64,000 bases of DNA from Microcaldota archaeon (GTDB taxonomy: Archaea > Micrarchaeota > Micrarchaeia > Micrarchaeales > Micrarchaeaceae): positions 1-64,000 of the forward strand of contig JAGWHK010000004.1 in NCBI GenBank assembly GCA_028866775.1, in the 5' to 3' direction. The first letter of the stretch is position 1; every line of letters starts with the position of its first letter. The notes below the pieces were generated by a model. That model was not told the origin of the DNA. It made no database searches and saw only the letters and a list, made by a program, of their open reading frames with translations. Below are positions 23,811 through 33,807 of this stretch, one piece after another. The position numbers and the translations under genes are program-made.

Positions 23811-26564
23811 TTGCCTGACGTTTACTCTCTCTTTCTCGGGAGGAATAAGGATTACACAGAGATCCAGAAGATCGCGATGCCGATCATAAGGGATGGCAGG
23901 AACTGCCTTGTGGTGGCACCCACCGGCTATGGAAAGACAGAGGCGGCGATGCTGCCGCTGATAGATTTGGCATCCAGGTCCGGCGATGGCATAAAGGTTC
24001 TCTACATAACGCCACTTAGGGCGCTGAATAGGGACGCGGTAAAGAGGCTTGAGTGGCTCTGCTCGCATGCCGGGGTCGGAATAGGAGTTCGCCATGGCGA
24101 CACACCACAGTCTGAGAGGCGCAGGCAGGTGCTCAAGGCCCCCGGAGTCCTCATAACCACCCCAGAGACCCTGCAGAGCATACTGGTAAACGAAAAGCTT
24201 AGGAGCTCGCTGGTCGGGCTCAAGGCGGTGGTTGTCGATGAGATACACGAGCTGCACCATAGCAAGAGGGGGGCGCAACTGTCGGTAGCCCTTGAGCGTC
24301 TGGTCAACCTGGCCGGGGAATACCAGAGGGTGGGGATAAGCGCGACCGTTGGGGACAGGAAAAAGCTGTCCAGATTTTTGGTGGGCAAGAGGGAATGCGA
24401 GATTGCCGAGGCCGGAAGCAAGAGGCTTGACCTAACTGTCGAGATGGCCGGGAAGCCATCAGCTAGCATGAACCAGGTAATGGAGAGATTCGGACTGGAT
24501 GATGACGCCGCCGCAAGGCTGGAATTGACAGGTATGCGCATAAAACAGTCTAACAGCACCCTCATATTCGCGAACACAAGACAGGTGGTTGAAGCCGTAG
24601 GAAGCAGGCTTGTCTACATAAACAAGGTAGAGGGATTTGGGGGGATAGGTGTACATCACAGCTCGCTGGACAGGCTGCAGAGGATAGAGCTTGAGGACGA
24701 GTTCAAGAATGGGAAGGTGAGGAGCATAATAGCGACCAGCTCCCTGGAGCTGGGAATAGACATAGGGAGCGTTGATCTTGTCGTGCAGTACGGATCACCA
24801 AGGCAATCGCTCAGGCTTGCCCAGAGGGTGGGAAGGAGCGGCCACAAGGTGTCAGGGGTTCCAAAGGGCACAATAATACCACTTAACGTCATAGACGCGA
24901 TAGAGGCTGCGGTGCTGTGCAAGAGGGCCTCTGAAGGAGATTTTGAGTCATCGCCGGCACAAATGGGCGCCCTTGACGTGCTGGCCAACCAGATAAGCGG
25001 GATGGCACTAGAGAGTGGAAGGGTGGAGCAGGACACACTCTACAAGACGGTGGCGAGATCCTTCGTCTATGAAGGCTTGAGGGAAGAGGAATTGGAAAAA
25101 CTGCTCGAATTCATGGCAAGGCAGCACATGATAGGCTTTGGGGGCGGGGTCATAACCCCTGGGCGCGGCACCAGGATGTACTACATAGGCCATCTGAGTG
25201 TGATAACAGACGTGAAGAAGTTTGTTGTAAAGAATGTGATAGAGAACAGGGTAATATCAACCCTTGACGAGAGGTTCGTCGCTAACAACGTAGACGAGGG
25301 ATCGGTGTTCATAACGAAAGGACTTCCTTGGAAGGTGATAAGCATAGATGAGAACGTGGTAAGCGTGGAGCCCAGCATGGAGGTTGAGGCTGCGGTGCCT
25401 GATTGGGAGGGGGAGGACATACCAGTAAGCTACAAAACCGCTCAGGAGTTTGTGGCGGCTATTTCAGGCGGTGCGGATTCGATAGGCAGGTATTGCACGG
25501 ACGAAGCGCGGGCAAAGATAAATGGGTTCATAGAGTCCCAGATTGAGCATTATACCCCATCGAATGGGGAGGTTATGATAGAGTCGTTCGGGACCTACAA
25601 GGTGATCTATACCTGGTTGGGCACAGCTGCAAACGATGCGCTTTCGAAGATGGTAGCTAAAGAGGTAGAGAATTCTTATGGGGTGGGAATAGCTACGAGG
25701 ACCACGCCCTACGCCATAGTTGCAGAGGTTGGGAACGGCAGCGTAGATGTGGCAAAGTGCCTGATGAAGCTCAGCAGGGGAAGGCTGAGGCAGGAGTTGG
25801 AAGCTGTGATAGGCGAGAGCGAGATATTCAGGTACAGGTTTATAGCCGTGGCAAAGCTGTTCGGCCTGGTAGATAGGGATGCCCTTGTATCAAGGTCGCT
25901 GGCGAGGAGGCTCATCAAGGTTATGAACGGCACACCACTGACAGAGGAGGTGAGGAGGGAACTTATGAACAATCACTTCGATCTTGATAACTTATCCCAT
26001 TTCTTAACCTCAATCGCCGAAGGAAAGATAAAGGTAAAGGGCATACACTTAGACCGGGCTTCACCGCTGACAAAAGAGCTTGTCAATTACTCCCATTCGG
26101 CAAAGGAGCTTGTCCTTCCCCTGACCCCGAATAACGAATTGGTGGGATCGTTCTCGAGGTTCATACTTTCAAAGAGCTCGAAGTTCATATGCACCTACTG
26201 TGGTTTTGTGTTTTCAAAGAGGATATCAGAGCTCAAGGATTCAGACGAGCTGAGATGCGAATCATGCGGCAGCCCGATGATATCAGTCTACGATGATTCT
26301 TATAGGGATGCGATCTCCAAGAGGCTGGCCGGCAAGAGGCTCTCAAGAAGCGAGCAGGGCGCCATAAACGAGGCGGTGAGAACTGCGGGGTTGATTAGTT
26401 CCTATGGAAGGAGAGGCGCAATGGCGCTCTCGGTATATGGCATAGGCCCAAAAACCGCTGCAAGGGCCCTGATGATGCAAAAGCATGAGGAGCGCGACTT
26501 CTTCATTGACCTGATAGAGGCACAGAAGACGTTCATCAGGACTAAGAAGTATTGGTCGGTTTAG
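23811..26564 (+). CDS. lhr: Lhr-type DEAD/H superfamily 2 helicase
   Basis: 917 residues. Q-like motif, then Walker A (A-P-T-G-Y-G-K-T) near 42, D-E-I-H near 147, S-A-T near 180 and a helicase C-terminal domain with Q-R-V-G-R-S-G-H near 345. A long C-terminal Lhr region follows, with a four-cysteine zinc site (C-T-Y-C near 786 and C-E-S-C near 809). Lhr unwinds branched DNA and RNA-DNA hybrids during repair. TTG at 23811 has GGTG five bases upstream. Its end overlaps the convergent gyrA by about 23 bases. Confidence 0.9.
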   Translation: MPDVYSLFLGRNKDYTEIQKIAMPIIRDGRNCLVVAPTGYGKTEAAMLPLIDLASRSGDGIKVLYITPLRALNRDAVKRLEWLCSHAGVGIGVRHGDTPQSERRRQVLKAPGVLITTPETLQSILVNEKLRSSLVGLKAVVVDEIHELHHSKRGAQLSVALERLVNLAGEYQRVGISATVGDRKKLSRFLVGKRECEIAEAGSKRLDLTVEMAGKPSASMNQVMERFGLDDDAAARLELTGMRIKQSNSTLIFANTRQVVEAVGSRLVYINKVEGFGGIGVHHSSLDRLQRIELEDEFKNGKVRSIIATSSLELGIDIGSVDLVVQYGSPRQSLRLAQRVGRSGHKVSGVPKGTIIPLNVIDAIEAAVLCKRASEGDFESSPAQMGALDVLANQISGMALESGRVEQDTLYKTVARSFVYEGLREEELEKLLEFMARQHMIGFGGGVITPGRGTRMYYIGHLSVITDVKKFVVKNVIENRVISTLDERFVANNVDEGSVFITKGLPWKVISIDENVVSVEPSMEVEAAVPDWEGEDIPVSYKTAQEFVAAISGGADSIGRYCTDEARAKINGFIESQIEHYTPSNGEVMIESFGTYKVIYTWLGTAANDALSKMVAKEVENSYGVGIATRTTPYAIVAEVGNGSVDVAKCLMKLSRGRLRQELEAVIGESEIFRYRFIAVAKLFGLVDRDALVSRSLARRLIKVMNGTPLTEEVRRELMNNHFDLDNLSHFLTSIAEGKIKVKGIHLDRASPLTKELVNYSHSAKELVLPLTPNNELVGSFSRFILSKSSKFICTYCGFVFSKRISELKDSDELRCESCGSPMISVYDDSYRDAISKRLAGKRLSRSEQGAINEAVRTAGLISSYGRRGAMALSVYGIGPKTAARALMMQKHEERDFFIDLIEAQKTFIRTKKYWSV

Positions 26565-29500
26565 GCACTTCAGGCTCCACAGGCAGTATCTGGGCGTCCA
26601 CAATCTTTACGCCTGAATCTAGCTTCATGAGTCTTACTCCGCTTGCTGCCCTTCCGGTCACCCTTATCTCGCCGGTCGGGAAGGAGATCGACACTCCCCT
26701 AGAGTTTATCAGAACCACGTTGCCGTTCTGGCTTGCGTTGAGCGCCCTTATTACGAATCCAGTCTTGTCCTTTATCTTGATATTGAGCACCCCCTTGCCA
26801 CCCCTCCTCTGCAACCTGTATTCATCGAGCGGGGTTATCTTGCCAAACCCAAGCTCTGCTATGGAGAGTATCTGGTCCTTTGACTTCGCTGCAATTATGT
26901 TTAGGACAACATCATCGGGCGCCAGCCTTATCGCCCTTACTCCGACAGCCTCCCTACCCATGGGCCTTATGTCGGTCTCGCTAAACCTGAGCGCCTTGCC
27001 CTTCCTTGTGGCTATGAAGAGCTCTGACTTCCCGTCTGATAGGCAGACATCGGCAAGCGTGTCCCCCTCAAGCATGTTTATCGCCCTTATGCCATTTGCC
27101 CTGGGCCTGGAGAAGCTTTCGGCCGTGACCCTCTTTATCTTGCCCTTTGAGGTTATGAATGTAAGGTATGCATTCGCGAATGTCCTTGTGTTGATTATCG
27201 TCTCTGCCTTCTCACCCTCCGCGAACTTGACGAGATTGACCGCTGCCTTTCCTGAGCCATATCTCCCTTCTTCTGGTACCATGTAAGCCTTGAGCCAGTA
27301 GGCCCTGCCCGTATTGGAGAGTATGAGCAGGTAGTCCTTGGTCCTGCAGGATATTATCTGCTTGACGAAGTCGCCCTCCTTGAGCTGTATCGCTATTATC
27401 CCCTTCCCGCCCCTCGCCTGCTCCCTGTATGCGCCGCTGTCTATCCTCTTGATGTAGTTGTTCCTTGTTAGTATAATCGTGGCATCGTCGTCCTGTATCA
27501 GGTCCTCCCTCTCGATGAGCAGTGGTGTTGAGTTGTCTATCACAGTTCGCCTCGGCCTTCCATAGTTTAATTTTATGTACTCGGTCTCCGCCTTTATTAT
27601 GCCAAGTACTTTGTTCTCGTCGGCCAGTATGGACTCCAGCTCGCCTATCCTGGATTTCAGGTCGGTCTTCTCTGTTTCGAGCGAGCCCCTCTCCAGCCCG
27701 GTGAGCTTGCTGAGCTTCATGTCCAGTATCGCGTTTGCCTGCTTCTCGCTTAGAGTGTAGCTCTGGATCAGGCCCGCTCTGGCGTCCTTCAATTCCTTGC
27801 TGCCCTTTATCAGGGCGACTATCTCCTCTATGTTCTCCAGAGCGACCAGCAGCCCCTCCACCAGGTGCAGCCTATCAGTGGCCACCCTGAGGTCAAAGCT
27901 GGACCTGTTCTTTATTACACTTATCCTGTGATCCACGAAATGCTTTATGAAGTCCCTAAGCTGCATGGTGAGGAGACTGTTGCCCAGCACAGCGATGTTC
28001 ATGACCGGCAGGCTTATCTGGAGCTGGCTGTGCTTGTAGAGCTGGTTAAGGACATATTCCGGCTCTGCGTCCGGCTTGAGCTCTATAACTATTCTGGCGC
28101 CTATTCCACCTTCCTCTTTTCCGGTCTCATCACGCATGTCTGATATCCCTGCCACGCGCTTGTCCTTGACAAGCTCTGCTATTTGGCTCACCAGGGCAGC
28201 TTTGTTCACAGTGTATGGTATCTCTGTAACAACAAGTGCCTCCTTGTTTTTGATCTTCTCGCGCTCTACCTTGCTCCTGATTACAACGGCACCCCTTCCC
28301 TTTAGGTATGATGCAAGAAGGCCCTCGTTGTAGAATATGGTTCCTCCGGTAGGCAAGTCGGGGCCCTTCACATATGCAAGAAGCTGTTCCGATGTTATCG
28401 TGCTGTTCTGAAGGTATGCAACCACTCCGTCGCATACTTCCGAAAGGTTGTGAGGCATGATGTTTGTTGCTACACCTACTGCTATGCCCGACGATCCATT
28501 GATAAGTAAATTCGGCACTTTGGCAGGTAGCAGTAGGGGCTCCTCTTCTGTGTTGTCGAAGTTAGGCACCATCTTTACTGCCTCTTTATCAAGATCCTCA
28601 AGCATTTCCTCAGCGAGGGTGGTTAACCTCACTTCAGTATACCTCTGTGCGGCAGGTGAATCCCCATCGATTGAGTTATGAACGAATACACCTGCTGAGA
28701 GCGAGAAGTTGTGCCACGGGTCTGTGGTTATATCGTAGACATCTTCTTTTTCCTCAAGGAAAACTATAGATTTTACCTTGTGGTTGTTGACCTTTGCCAG
28801 AGCTATCATCTGATCGAAAGTATCGAAATACTTTAATGTGTTGGTAGATTTGGGTATGCAATTATTTTTCCTTTCCGAATCGTATATTTCAGGGGTCAAT
28901 GTCTCGTACTTAGAGAGCAAAGATGAAGCAAACCCTAATATCTTGTGTCTTATGATCCGATTCTTGTATGATGGGTCTTTCCATTTTATGTGCAAAGACT
29001 TTGCCGCTTCTCCCGCCATCATTTTAAAGTATTCGGGATGCTCTTTTGCCAGCCTCATTCCCCTTTCCCTAACCTCATTTGTTATCTTCACCCTAAACTC
29101 TGGATTTTCCCATTGCATCCTGGATTGCTCCGCTTTTCTTGAACGGTATTTCTCATCTCTCCATGCCTTTTTGCCAGCTTCTATAAAATGTTCCTTGCTA
29201 AACTTAGACCTATAGTTAGGATTGTCCCAAAGTGACTTGGATCTCCTACTGGCTTGCCTTTTCCAGACGGGATCCGCCGTCCTCTTTGCTATGATGGAGG
29301 AGATTTTGGCTCTATGTTCTGGATTGTCCCACAGGTTGTTTGACATGTCTCTTGTGACTTGCTGCATGTGCGAGCGGTATTCCGGATTCGCCCAGCGCGC
29401 TTTCATTTCCTTTGATTTGTATTTGCCCATTAGTTCCTTGAATTCCGGCTTTGTCCATCGTAATTTTAGGTTCTTCCTTGATGCTTCAATATGCTTATTT

Positions 29501-30561
29501 CTATAGCTTTCGTTTTTCCACAAGTCTTTTATCAGTTGTGAATGGTACGCTCTGTATTTTGGATTCTTCCAGTCCCTCTTATTGCGTTCTGATTGCCTCT
29601 TTGAAACAAAGTCTCGGTTTTCCAGGTAGAATTTCGTTCTGCCTTCGGCTAGCTTTCTCACGTATTCGGGATCGGTCTTATGCCTCCATGAAGCCAATTC
29701 GTAGTGTAATCTCCAATGTTCCTTCCAGTCCATTCGCCTTATATTATCAGGGTTGTTGTTTCTCTTGTTGAAATCGATGTGGTGTCTTACCCTACCGTTT
29801 GACCTAGCATAGATCCCCCCCACCAAGTTCCATTGGTCTGAGATGTGATGGATAAATTGCCACTCGTTTGTTTTTGGTTGCATGACCATTTCGTAGCCTC
29901 TTAGATTCTTATCTATGGTTCCATCAGATATCTTTGTATAAAGAGGCATCAAAGACGTGCCTGGGGAAAGATTCTTGGCCTGCTCATATGTCCCATTGTG
30001 AAGAAGGAACCGGTGGTCCGGAGTGCATCTTATCTTTTCGCCGTTGTCCAATGTAACTTCGATAAGCCCTGCATTTTTGCGCGTCAATCTTGGATTCTTA
30101 ATCTCTGTTACTTCTATTAGCCCATTGTCTGTATTCAAGGCGAATGTCCAGTGCCTTTTACCTTTTGACTGCTCATCAATCAACTGTTCAAAATTAAGGT
30201 CTCGTCCATCTGCTAATCTTATTTTGGTATCCTTTGTAAAGCAGCCCATGTTACCTTGGCCTTCCACAAATGTATGATTCATCGAGAAGTTCTGGGCCAT
30301 TCTTACTAGAGTATCATAAGCAGCTATGTCGCCGTGGGGATGATACTGGCCGATTACTGTTCCGACCACTCTTGCCGATTTCTTTGTGGGCTGGTTGTGT
30401 GTGTTGTTTAGCTTGTACATGGCATAAAGTATCCTCCTGTGGGCAGGTTTGAGCCCGTCTCTGACGTCAGGGAGGGCCCTGCCTATTATTACACTCATCG
30501 CGTAGTCGATGTAGCTTGACTGCATTTCCTTCTCGATATTAGTCTCTACGATTTCGGCCAT
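26542..30561 (-). CDS. gyrA: DNA gyrase subunit A precursor with intein
   Basis: 1339 residues encoding an 816-residue mature GyrA interrupted by a 523-residue intein (residues 107-629). The breakage-reunion domain starts conventionally (YIDYAMSVIIGRALPDVRDG). The active-site tyrosine is in R-Y-T-E at residue 641, equal to 118 after splicing. The C-terminal beta-pinwheel carries the GyrA box Q-R-R-G-G-K-G near 1250, which marks a true gyrase that wraps DNA and adds negative supercoils, not topoisomerase IV. Gyrase in archaea is generally thought to come from bacteria. Together with gyrB (5 bases apart) it forms a complete enzyme. Confidence 0.97.
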   Translation of the reverse strand: MAEIVETNIEKEMQSSYIDYAMSVIIGRALPDVRDGLKPAHRRILYAMYKLNNTHNQPTKKSARVVGTVIGQYHPHGDIAAYDTLVRMAQNFSMNHTFVEGQGNMGCFTKDTKIRLADGRDLNFEQLIDEQSKGKRHWTFALNTDNGLIEVTEIKNPRLTRKNAGLIEVTLDNGEKIRCTPDHRFLLHNGTYEQAKNLSPGTSLMPLYTKISDGTIDKNLRGYEMVMQPKTNEWQFIHHISDQWNLVGGIYARSNGRVRHHIDFNKRNNNPDNIRRMDWKEHWRLHYELASWRHKTDPEYVRKLAEGRTKFYLENRDFVSKRQSERNKRDWKNPKYRAYHSQLIKDLWKNESYRNKHIEASRKNLKLRWTKPEFKELMGKYKSKEMKARWANPEYRSHMQQVTRDMSNNLWDNPEHRAKISSIIAKRTADPVWKRQASRRSKSLWDNPNYRSKFSKEHFIEAGKKAWRDEKYRSRKAEQSRMQWENPEFRVKITNEVRERGMRLAKEHPEYFKMMAGEAAKSLHIKWKDPSYKNRIIRHKILGFASSLLSKYETLTPEIYDSERKNNCIPKSTNTLKYFDTFDQMIALAKVNNHKVKSIVFLEEKEDVYDITTDPWHNFSLSAGVFVHNSIDGDSPAAQRYTEVRLTTLAEEMLEDLDKEAVKMVPNFDNTEEEPLLLPAKVPNLLINGSSGIAVGVATNIMPHNLSEVCDGVVAYLQNSTITSEQLLAYVKGPDLPTGGTIFYNEGLLASYLKGRGAVVIRSKVEREKIKNKEALVVTEIPYTVNKAALVSQIAELVKDKRVAGISDMRDETGKEEGGIGARIVIELKPDAEPEYVLNQLYKHSQLQISLPVMNIAVLGNSLLTMQLRDFIKHFVDHRISVIKNRSSFDLRVATDRLHLVEGLLVALENIEEIVALIKGSKELKDARAGLIQSYTLSEKQANAILDMKLSKLTGLERGSLETEKTDLKSRIGELESILADENKVLGIIKAETEYIKLNYGRPRRTVIDNSTPLLIEREDLIQDDDATIILTRNNYIKRIDSGAYREQARGGKGIIAIQLKEGDFVKQIISCRTKDYLLILSNTGRAYWLKAYMVPEEGRYGSGKAAVNLVKFAEGEKAETIINTRTFANAYLTFITSKGKIKRVTAESFSRPRANGIRAINMLEGDTLADVCLSDGKSELFIATRKGKALRFSETDIRPMGREAVGVRAIRLAPDDVVLNIIAAKSKDQILSIAELGFGKITPLDEYRLQRRGGKGVLNIKIKDKTGFVIRALNASQNGNVVLINSRGVSISFPTGEIRVTGRAASGVRLMKLDSGVKIVDAQILPVEPEVPKPTNTS
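28675..30243 (-). other. Intein in GyrA (523 aa) with HNH-type homing endonuclease
   Basis: Splice junctions are clear: extein G-N-M-G, then Cys1 (C-F-T-K-D-T-K-I-R-L), and at the end V-F-V-H-N followed by Ser+1 of S-I-D-G-D. Block B has T-P-D-H (TxxH) near intein residue 74-77. Block F/G has V-Y-D-I-T-T-D, H-N-F-S and the terminal His-Asn. Residues about 150-180 hold an HNH motif (H-H-I-D-F-N-K-x-N-N-N-P-D-N-I, then H-W-R-L-H). Residues 186-430 are about twelve W-x-N-P-x-Y-R-x-K repeats. No LAGLIDADG motif is present. Confidence 0.92.
28954..29688 (-). repeat. Array of W-x-N-P-x-Y-R motifs inside the intein
   Basis: About 12-13 diverged units at 14-25-residue spacing, such as W-K-N-P-K-Y-R, W-K-N-E-S-Y-R, W-A-N-P-E-Y-R, W-D-N-P-E-H-R, W-D-N-P-N-Y-R, W-E-N-P-E-F-R and W-K-D-P-S-Y-K. 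The linkers are rich in Lys, Arg and Ser. It resembles the NUMOD-type modular DNA-binding repeats attached to HNH and GIY-YIG homing enzymes. The DNA repeats are too diverged for recombination. Confidence 0.7.
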
Positions 30562-30565
30562 TCAA

Positions 30566-32485
30566 TCAAACATCTAGGAATGAAACCTCATGAGAGTGTT
30601 CCTCAAGGAACTTCCTTCTCTGCTCTACATCAAGTCCCATAAGTACAGTGAAGATGGCTTCTGCCATCTGTGCGTCCTTTATAGTAACCTTCTTTAGTAC
30701 TCTGTTCTCTGGATTTAGTGTAGTATCCCATAGCTGCTCTGAATTCATTTCTCCTAGACCCTTATATCTTTGAACGGCGGCCTTCTCGCCCAGAACTTTA
30801 AGTGCATCGGCCATTTGAGTATCAGAGTAAACATACTTGTGTTCCTTGCCCTTCGATACCTTGTAGAGGGGCGGCTGGGCTATATAGATGTTGCCCTTCT
30901 CTATGAGTGGCTTCATATAACGGTAGAAGAACGTGAGTAGAAGTGTCCTTATGTGGCTTCCGTCGACATCGGCATCTGCAAGGAGTATTATCTTGCTGTA
31001 CCTTAAGCCTTCATACTTGAACTGATCCTTTATCCCAACTCCGAATGCAGTGACCATAGTATGGATCTCTGCGTTCCCAAAAATCTTTTCTTCTGACGCT
31101 TTCTCGACGTTAAGTATCTTGCCCTTGAGCGGAAGTATCGCCTGATACTTTCTGTCCCTTCCATTTTTCGAACTGCCCCCGGCCGAATCGCCTTCCACTA
31201 TGAATATCTCCGATTTTGTGGGGTCGTCCTCTGTACAGTCTGCCAGCTTTCCGGGCAGGACCGACCCCTCGAACAGACTTTTCTTCCTGACAAGTTCCCT
31301 GGCCTTGCGCGCAGACTCCCTTGCCTGCGCTGCGGATATCACCTTACCTATTATCTTTGAGGCCTCACCCGGATTTTCCTCCAGGTATGTTGAGAATTTT
31401 GAGTATACGATGCTGTCTATTGCGTTCTTGACAAATGGGTTGCCCAGCTTCTCCTTTGTCTGGCCCTCAAACTCGGGATTTGCCAAGTATACGGCTATTA
31501 TCGCGAGAAGGCCCTCCCTTGTGTCCTCTCCCTCGATCTCCGTGCCATTTTTGCTGCCCTTTCTCATGTTCTTGCTTATGTAGCTGGTTATCGCGCGCGT
31601 TATTGCGGTGTGCACGCCAACCACATGGGTTCCGCCCTCCGGTGTCTTCACCATGTTGACGAAAGGCAGAAGGTTCTCGCTGTAAGACCCGACGTATTGT
31701 ATCCCTACTTCTACCCTTAGCTGCTCTGTTTCTCCCCTGATCACCACCGGCTTTGATATGGCCTCTGTCTTGCCCCTCACGAACTCGAGGAAATCCGGAA
31801 TGCCTTTCTCCGACATGAACACCGATGTGGCCTCTGTTTCGCCCCTTTTGTCTATGAGGGTTATTCTCACCCCAGGGCAGAGGAATGTTGTCTCCTTGAG
31901 TATCTCATTGAGCTCTATGGTGTCGAAGCTCTTCGCTGAGAATATGGAAACGTCAGGCTTGAACCTGATTGATGTTCCCGTATCTCCAGACTTTGTTTCG
32001 CCGATTACCTCGAGCGGGCTTATCACGACTCCCCTGCTGAACCGCTGCTGGTATATCTTGCCGTTCCTTCGCACTGTAGCTATGGTGTATTCTGACAGTG
32101 AATTAACCACAGTAAGGCCGACTCCATGGAGGCCTCCCGATACCTTGTAGGCCTTGTTTTCGAACTTGCCGCCAGAATGGAGTGAGGTCATAATTACCTC
32201 GAGGGCCGGCCTACCTTCCTTTTCGATTATGTCTACAGGTATTCCCCTTCCGTCGTCTTGGACCTCGGCCACATCCACACCCTCCTCCTTTGTCAGCGTT
32301 ATTGCTATACTCTTGGCATAGCCAGACTGGGCCTCGTCTATCGCGTTGGCCAGGATCTCATAGAGCAGGTGGAAGAAGCCCTTGCTGCCGGTTGAACCTA
32401 TGTACATGGCGGGCCTCTTCCTGACCCCTTGGGGTCCGGAAAGCACCATTATGTCCTTCGCAGTATACGCTCCGTTCTCGGCCAT
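30566..32485 (-). CDS. gyrB: DNA gyrase subunit B
   Basis: 639 residues, typical for the short GyrB. ATPase domain: N-A-I-D-E-A near 50, D-D-G-R-G-I-P-V near 80 and G-G-L-H-G-V-G near 120. TOPRIM domain: V-E-G-D-S-A-G-G near 425 and D-A-D-V-D-G-S-H-I near 500. The C-terminal GyrA-binding part has Q-R-Y-K-G-L-G-E-M. ATG at 32485 gives MAENGAYTAKD; GTG at 32494 is an alternative. It drives ATP-dependent negative supercoiling with GyrA. No extra insert or intein. Confidence 0.97.
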   Translation of the reverse strand: MAENGAYTAKDIMVLSGPQGVRKRPAMYIGSTGSKGFFHLLYEILANAIDEAQSGYAKSIAITLTKEEGVDVAEVQDDGRGIPVDIIEKEGRPALEVIMTSLHSGGKFENKAYKVSGGLHGVGLTVVNSLSEYTIATVRRNGKIYQQRFSRGVVISPLEVIGETKSGDTGTSIRFKPDVSIFSAKSFDTIELNEILKETTFLCPGVRITLIDKRGETEATSVFMSEKGIPDFLEFVRGKTEAISKPVVIRGETEQLRVEVGIQYVGSYSENLLPFVNMVKTPEGGTHVVGVHTAITRAITSYISKNMRKGSKNGTEIEGEDTREGLLAIIAVYLANPEFEGQTKEKLGNPFVKNAIDSIVYSKFSTYLEENPGEASKIIGKVISAAQARESARKARELVRKKSLFEGSVLPGKLADCTEDDPTKSEIFIVEGDSAGGSSKNGRDRKYQAILPLKGKILNVEKASEEKIFGNAEIHTMVTAFGVGIKDQFKYEGLRYSKIILLADADVDGSHIRTLLLTFFYRYMKPLIEKGNIYIAQPPLYKVSKGKEHKYVYSDTQMADALKVLGEKAAVQRYKGLGEMNSEQLWDTTLNPENRVLKKVTIKDAQMAEAIFTVLMGLDVEQRRKFLEEHSHEVSFLDV

Positions 32486-32681
32486 TATACACACTAACTT
32501 TGGTCTAAAATCCTGTAGCTGATCCCTACCTAATTTAGTATGTGTTTTTCACCTTTAAAACCCTTTCTATGGTTCAATTTTACGATAGCAAAGTTGCGCA
32601 GAAAACAGCGCTGGGAGGGTTGCCATCGGGATACCAAAAGTGGTATTAATATTTGTTTGCTGGTATCTTCTAGGGGATGCC

Positions 32682-33800
32682 ATGGAAATACGGGACCCGA
32701 TACACGGGAATATCGCAGTTGGGCCGATCGAGCAGCGCATAATAGACACGCCCGAGATGCAGCGGCTCAAGTACATAAAGCAGCTCGACCTATCCTATCT
32801 CGTCTTTCCGGGTGCAAACAACACACGGTTCGAGCACTCGCTTGGAACCATGCAGGTCTCAAAGGACCTCTTTCTTGAACCTTTGGGGAGGGACGAACGC
32901 GAGTTTTCCTATATAGGCTTGCTCCACGACATCGGCCACGGACCATTTTCCCATCTCTCAGAGCCTTATGTTGAGAGGGCCCTCGGGAAGAACCATGAGC
33001 AGCTTGGTGAGGAAAGGATACGAAACTCTGAGATATCAGACATAATATCTGATTCTGGTATGTCGCTAAACAAGGTGCTCGCTTACTTCAGGGGTTCCGA
33101 GAAGATAAACGTTGTCGGTGGCGCTCTTGGGGCTGACCGCATCGATTACCTCATGCGCGACTCACACTATACAGGCGTGGCTTACGGTGTCATAGATTAT
33201 GAGAGACTCAAGACCAGGCTCGTTCTCTACAAGGGAAAGGTTGCGGTGCTTGAGAGCGGGATATCTGGAGCCGAGTCGATGCTGATAGCAAGGTACTTCA
33301 TGCATTCCAACGTGTACAAGCACCACGCCAAGGTGATAGCGGCTGGTATGCTGAGGGAAGCGATAGACATATCTATGGCCAGTGCTTCCTTCACCGCAAG
33401 GGAGATGTGGGACATGAGTGACGAGGGACTCATGATGACGATAATGAGGTCAAAGAGCAAGGACGCGCGGGAACTGGTCGGTAGGATAAGTGAGAGAAAG
33501 CTCTACAAGAGGGCATACGACTCCATCGTACCATCCTCAGTAAGGCTTGATGAGGTAAGGGGGGCTGTTCGCAAGACAGGTCTGAAAGGCAAGGATTTTG
33601 TCGCTGAGATCATCTCCCTCGGCGGTGAAAAGGATGACATAACTGTGGTAAACAGGGATGGCGACAAGATTGGAAACCTCACAGAGCTCTCGCCTTTCAT
33701 AAAAACCCTGATGGATGTTTTGAGTAAGAGGAGGCTCATAGTGGCCTGCGACAAGAAGAATATAGACAAGGTGAGGTTGGCTGTGGATAGGGTCGTTTAG
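32682..33800 (+). CDS. HD-domain phosphohydrolase (dGTPase/SAMHD1-like)
   Basis: About 372 residues. I-R-D-P-I-H-G-N-I at the start, R-F-E-H-S-L-G-T near 45, and the metal-binding H-D-I-G-H-G-P-F-S-H near 78 define the HD superfamily group with dNTP triphosphohydrolases. G-A-D-R-I-D-Y-L-M-R-D-S near 150 is the second conserved block. It probably hydrolyses nucleotides or phosphoesters; substrate unknown. ATG at 32682 follows AGGGGATGCC. A second region after residue 250 has an acidic-basic helical tail. Confidence 0.88.
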   Translation: MEIRDPIHGNIAVGPIEQRIIDTPEMQRLKYIKQLDLSYLVFPGANNTRFEHSLGTMQVSKDLFLEPLGRDEREFSYIGLLHDIGHGPFSHLSEPYVERALGKNHEQLGEERIRNSEISDIISDSGMSLNKVLAYFRGSEKINVVGGALGADRIDYLMRDSHYTGVAYGVIDYERLKTRLVLYKGKVAVLESGISGAESMLIARYFMHSNVYKHHAKVIAAGMLREAIDISMASASFTAREMWDMSDEGLMMTIMRSKSKDARELVGRISERKLYKRAYDSIVPSSVRLDEVRGAVRKTGLKGKDFVAEIISLGGEKDDITVVNRDGDKIGNLTELSPFIKTLMDVLSKRRLIVACDKKNIDKVRLAVDRVV

Positions 33801-33807
33801 TGGTTTG

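Noticed and set aside
28675-30243. LAGLIDADG homing endonuclease in the intein
   Set aside because: No LAGLIDADG block is present; the HNH motif and W-repeats explain the insert.
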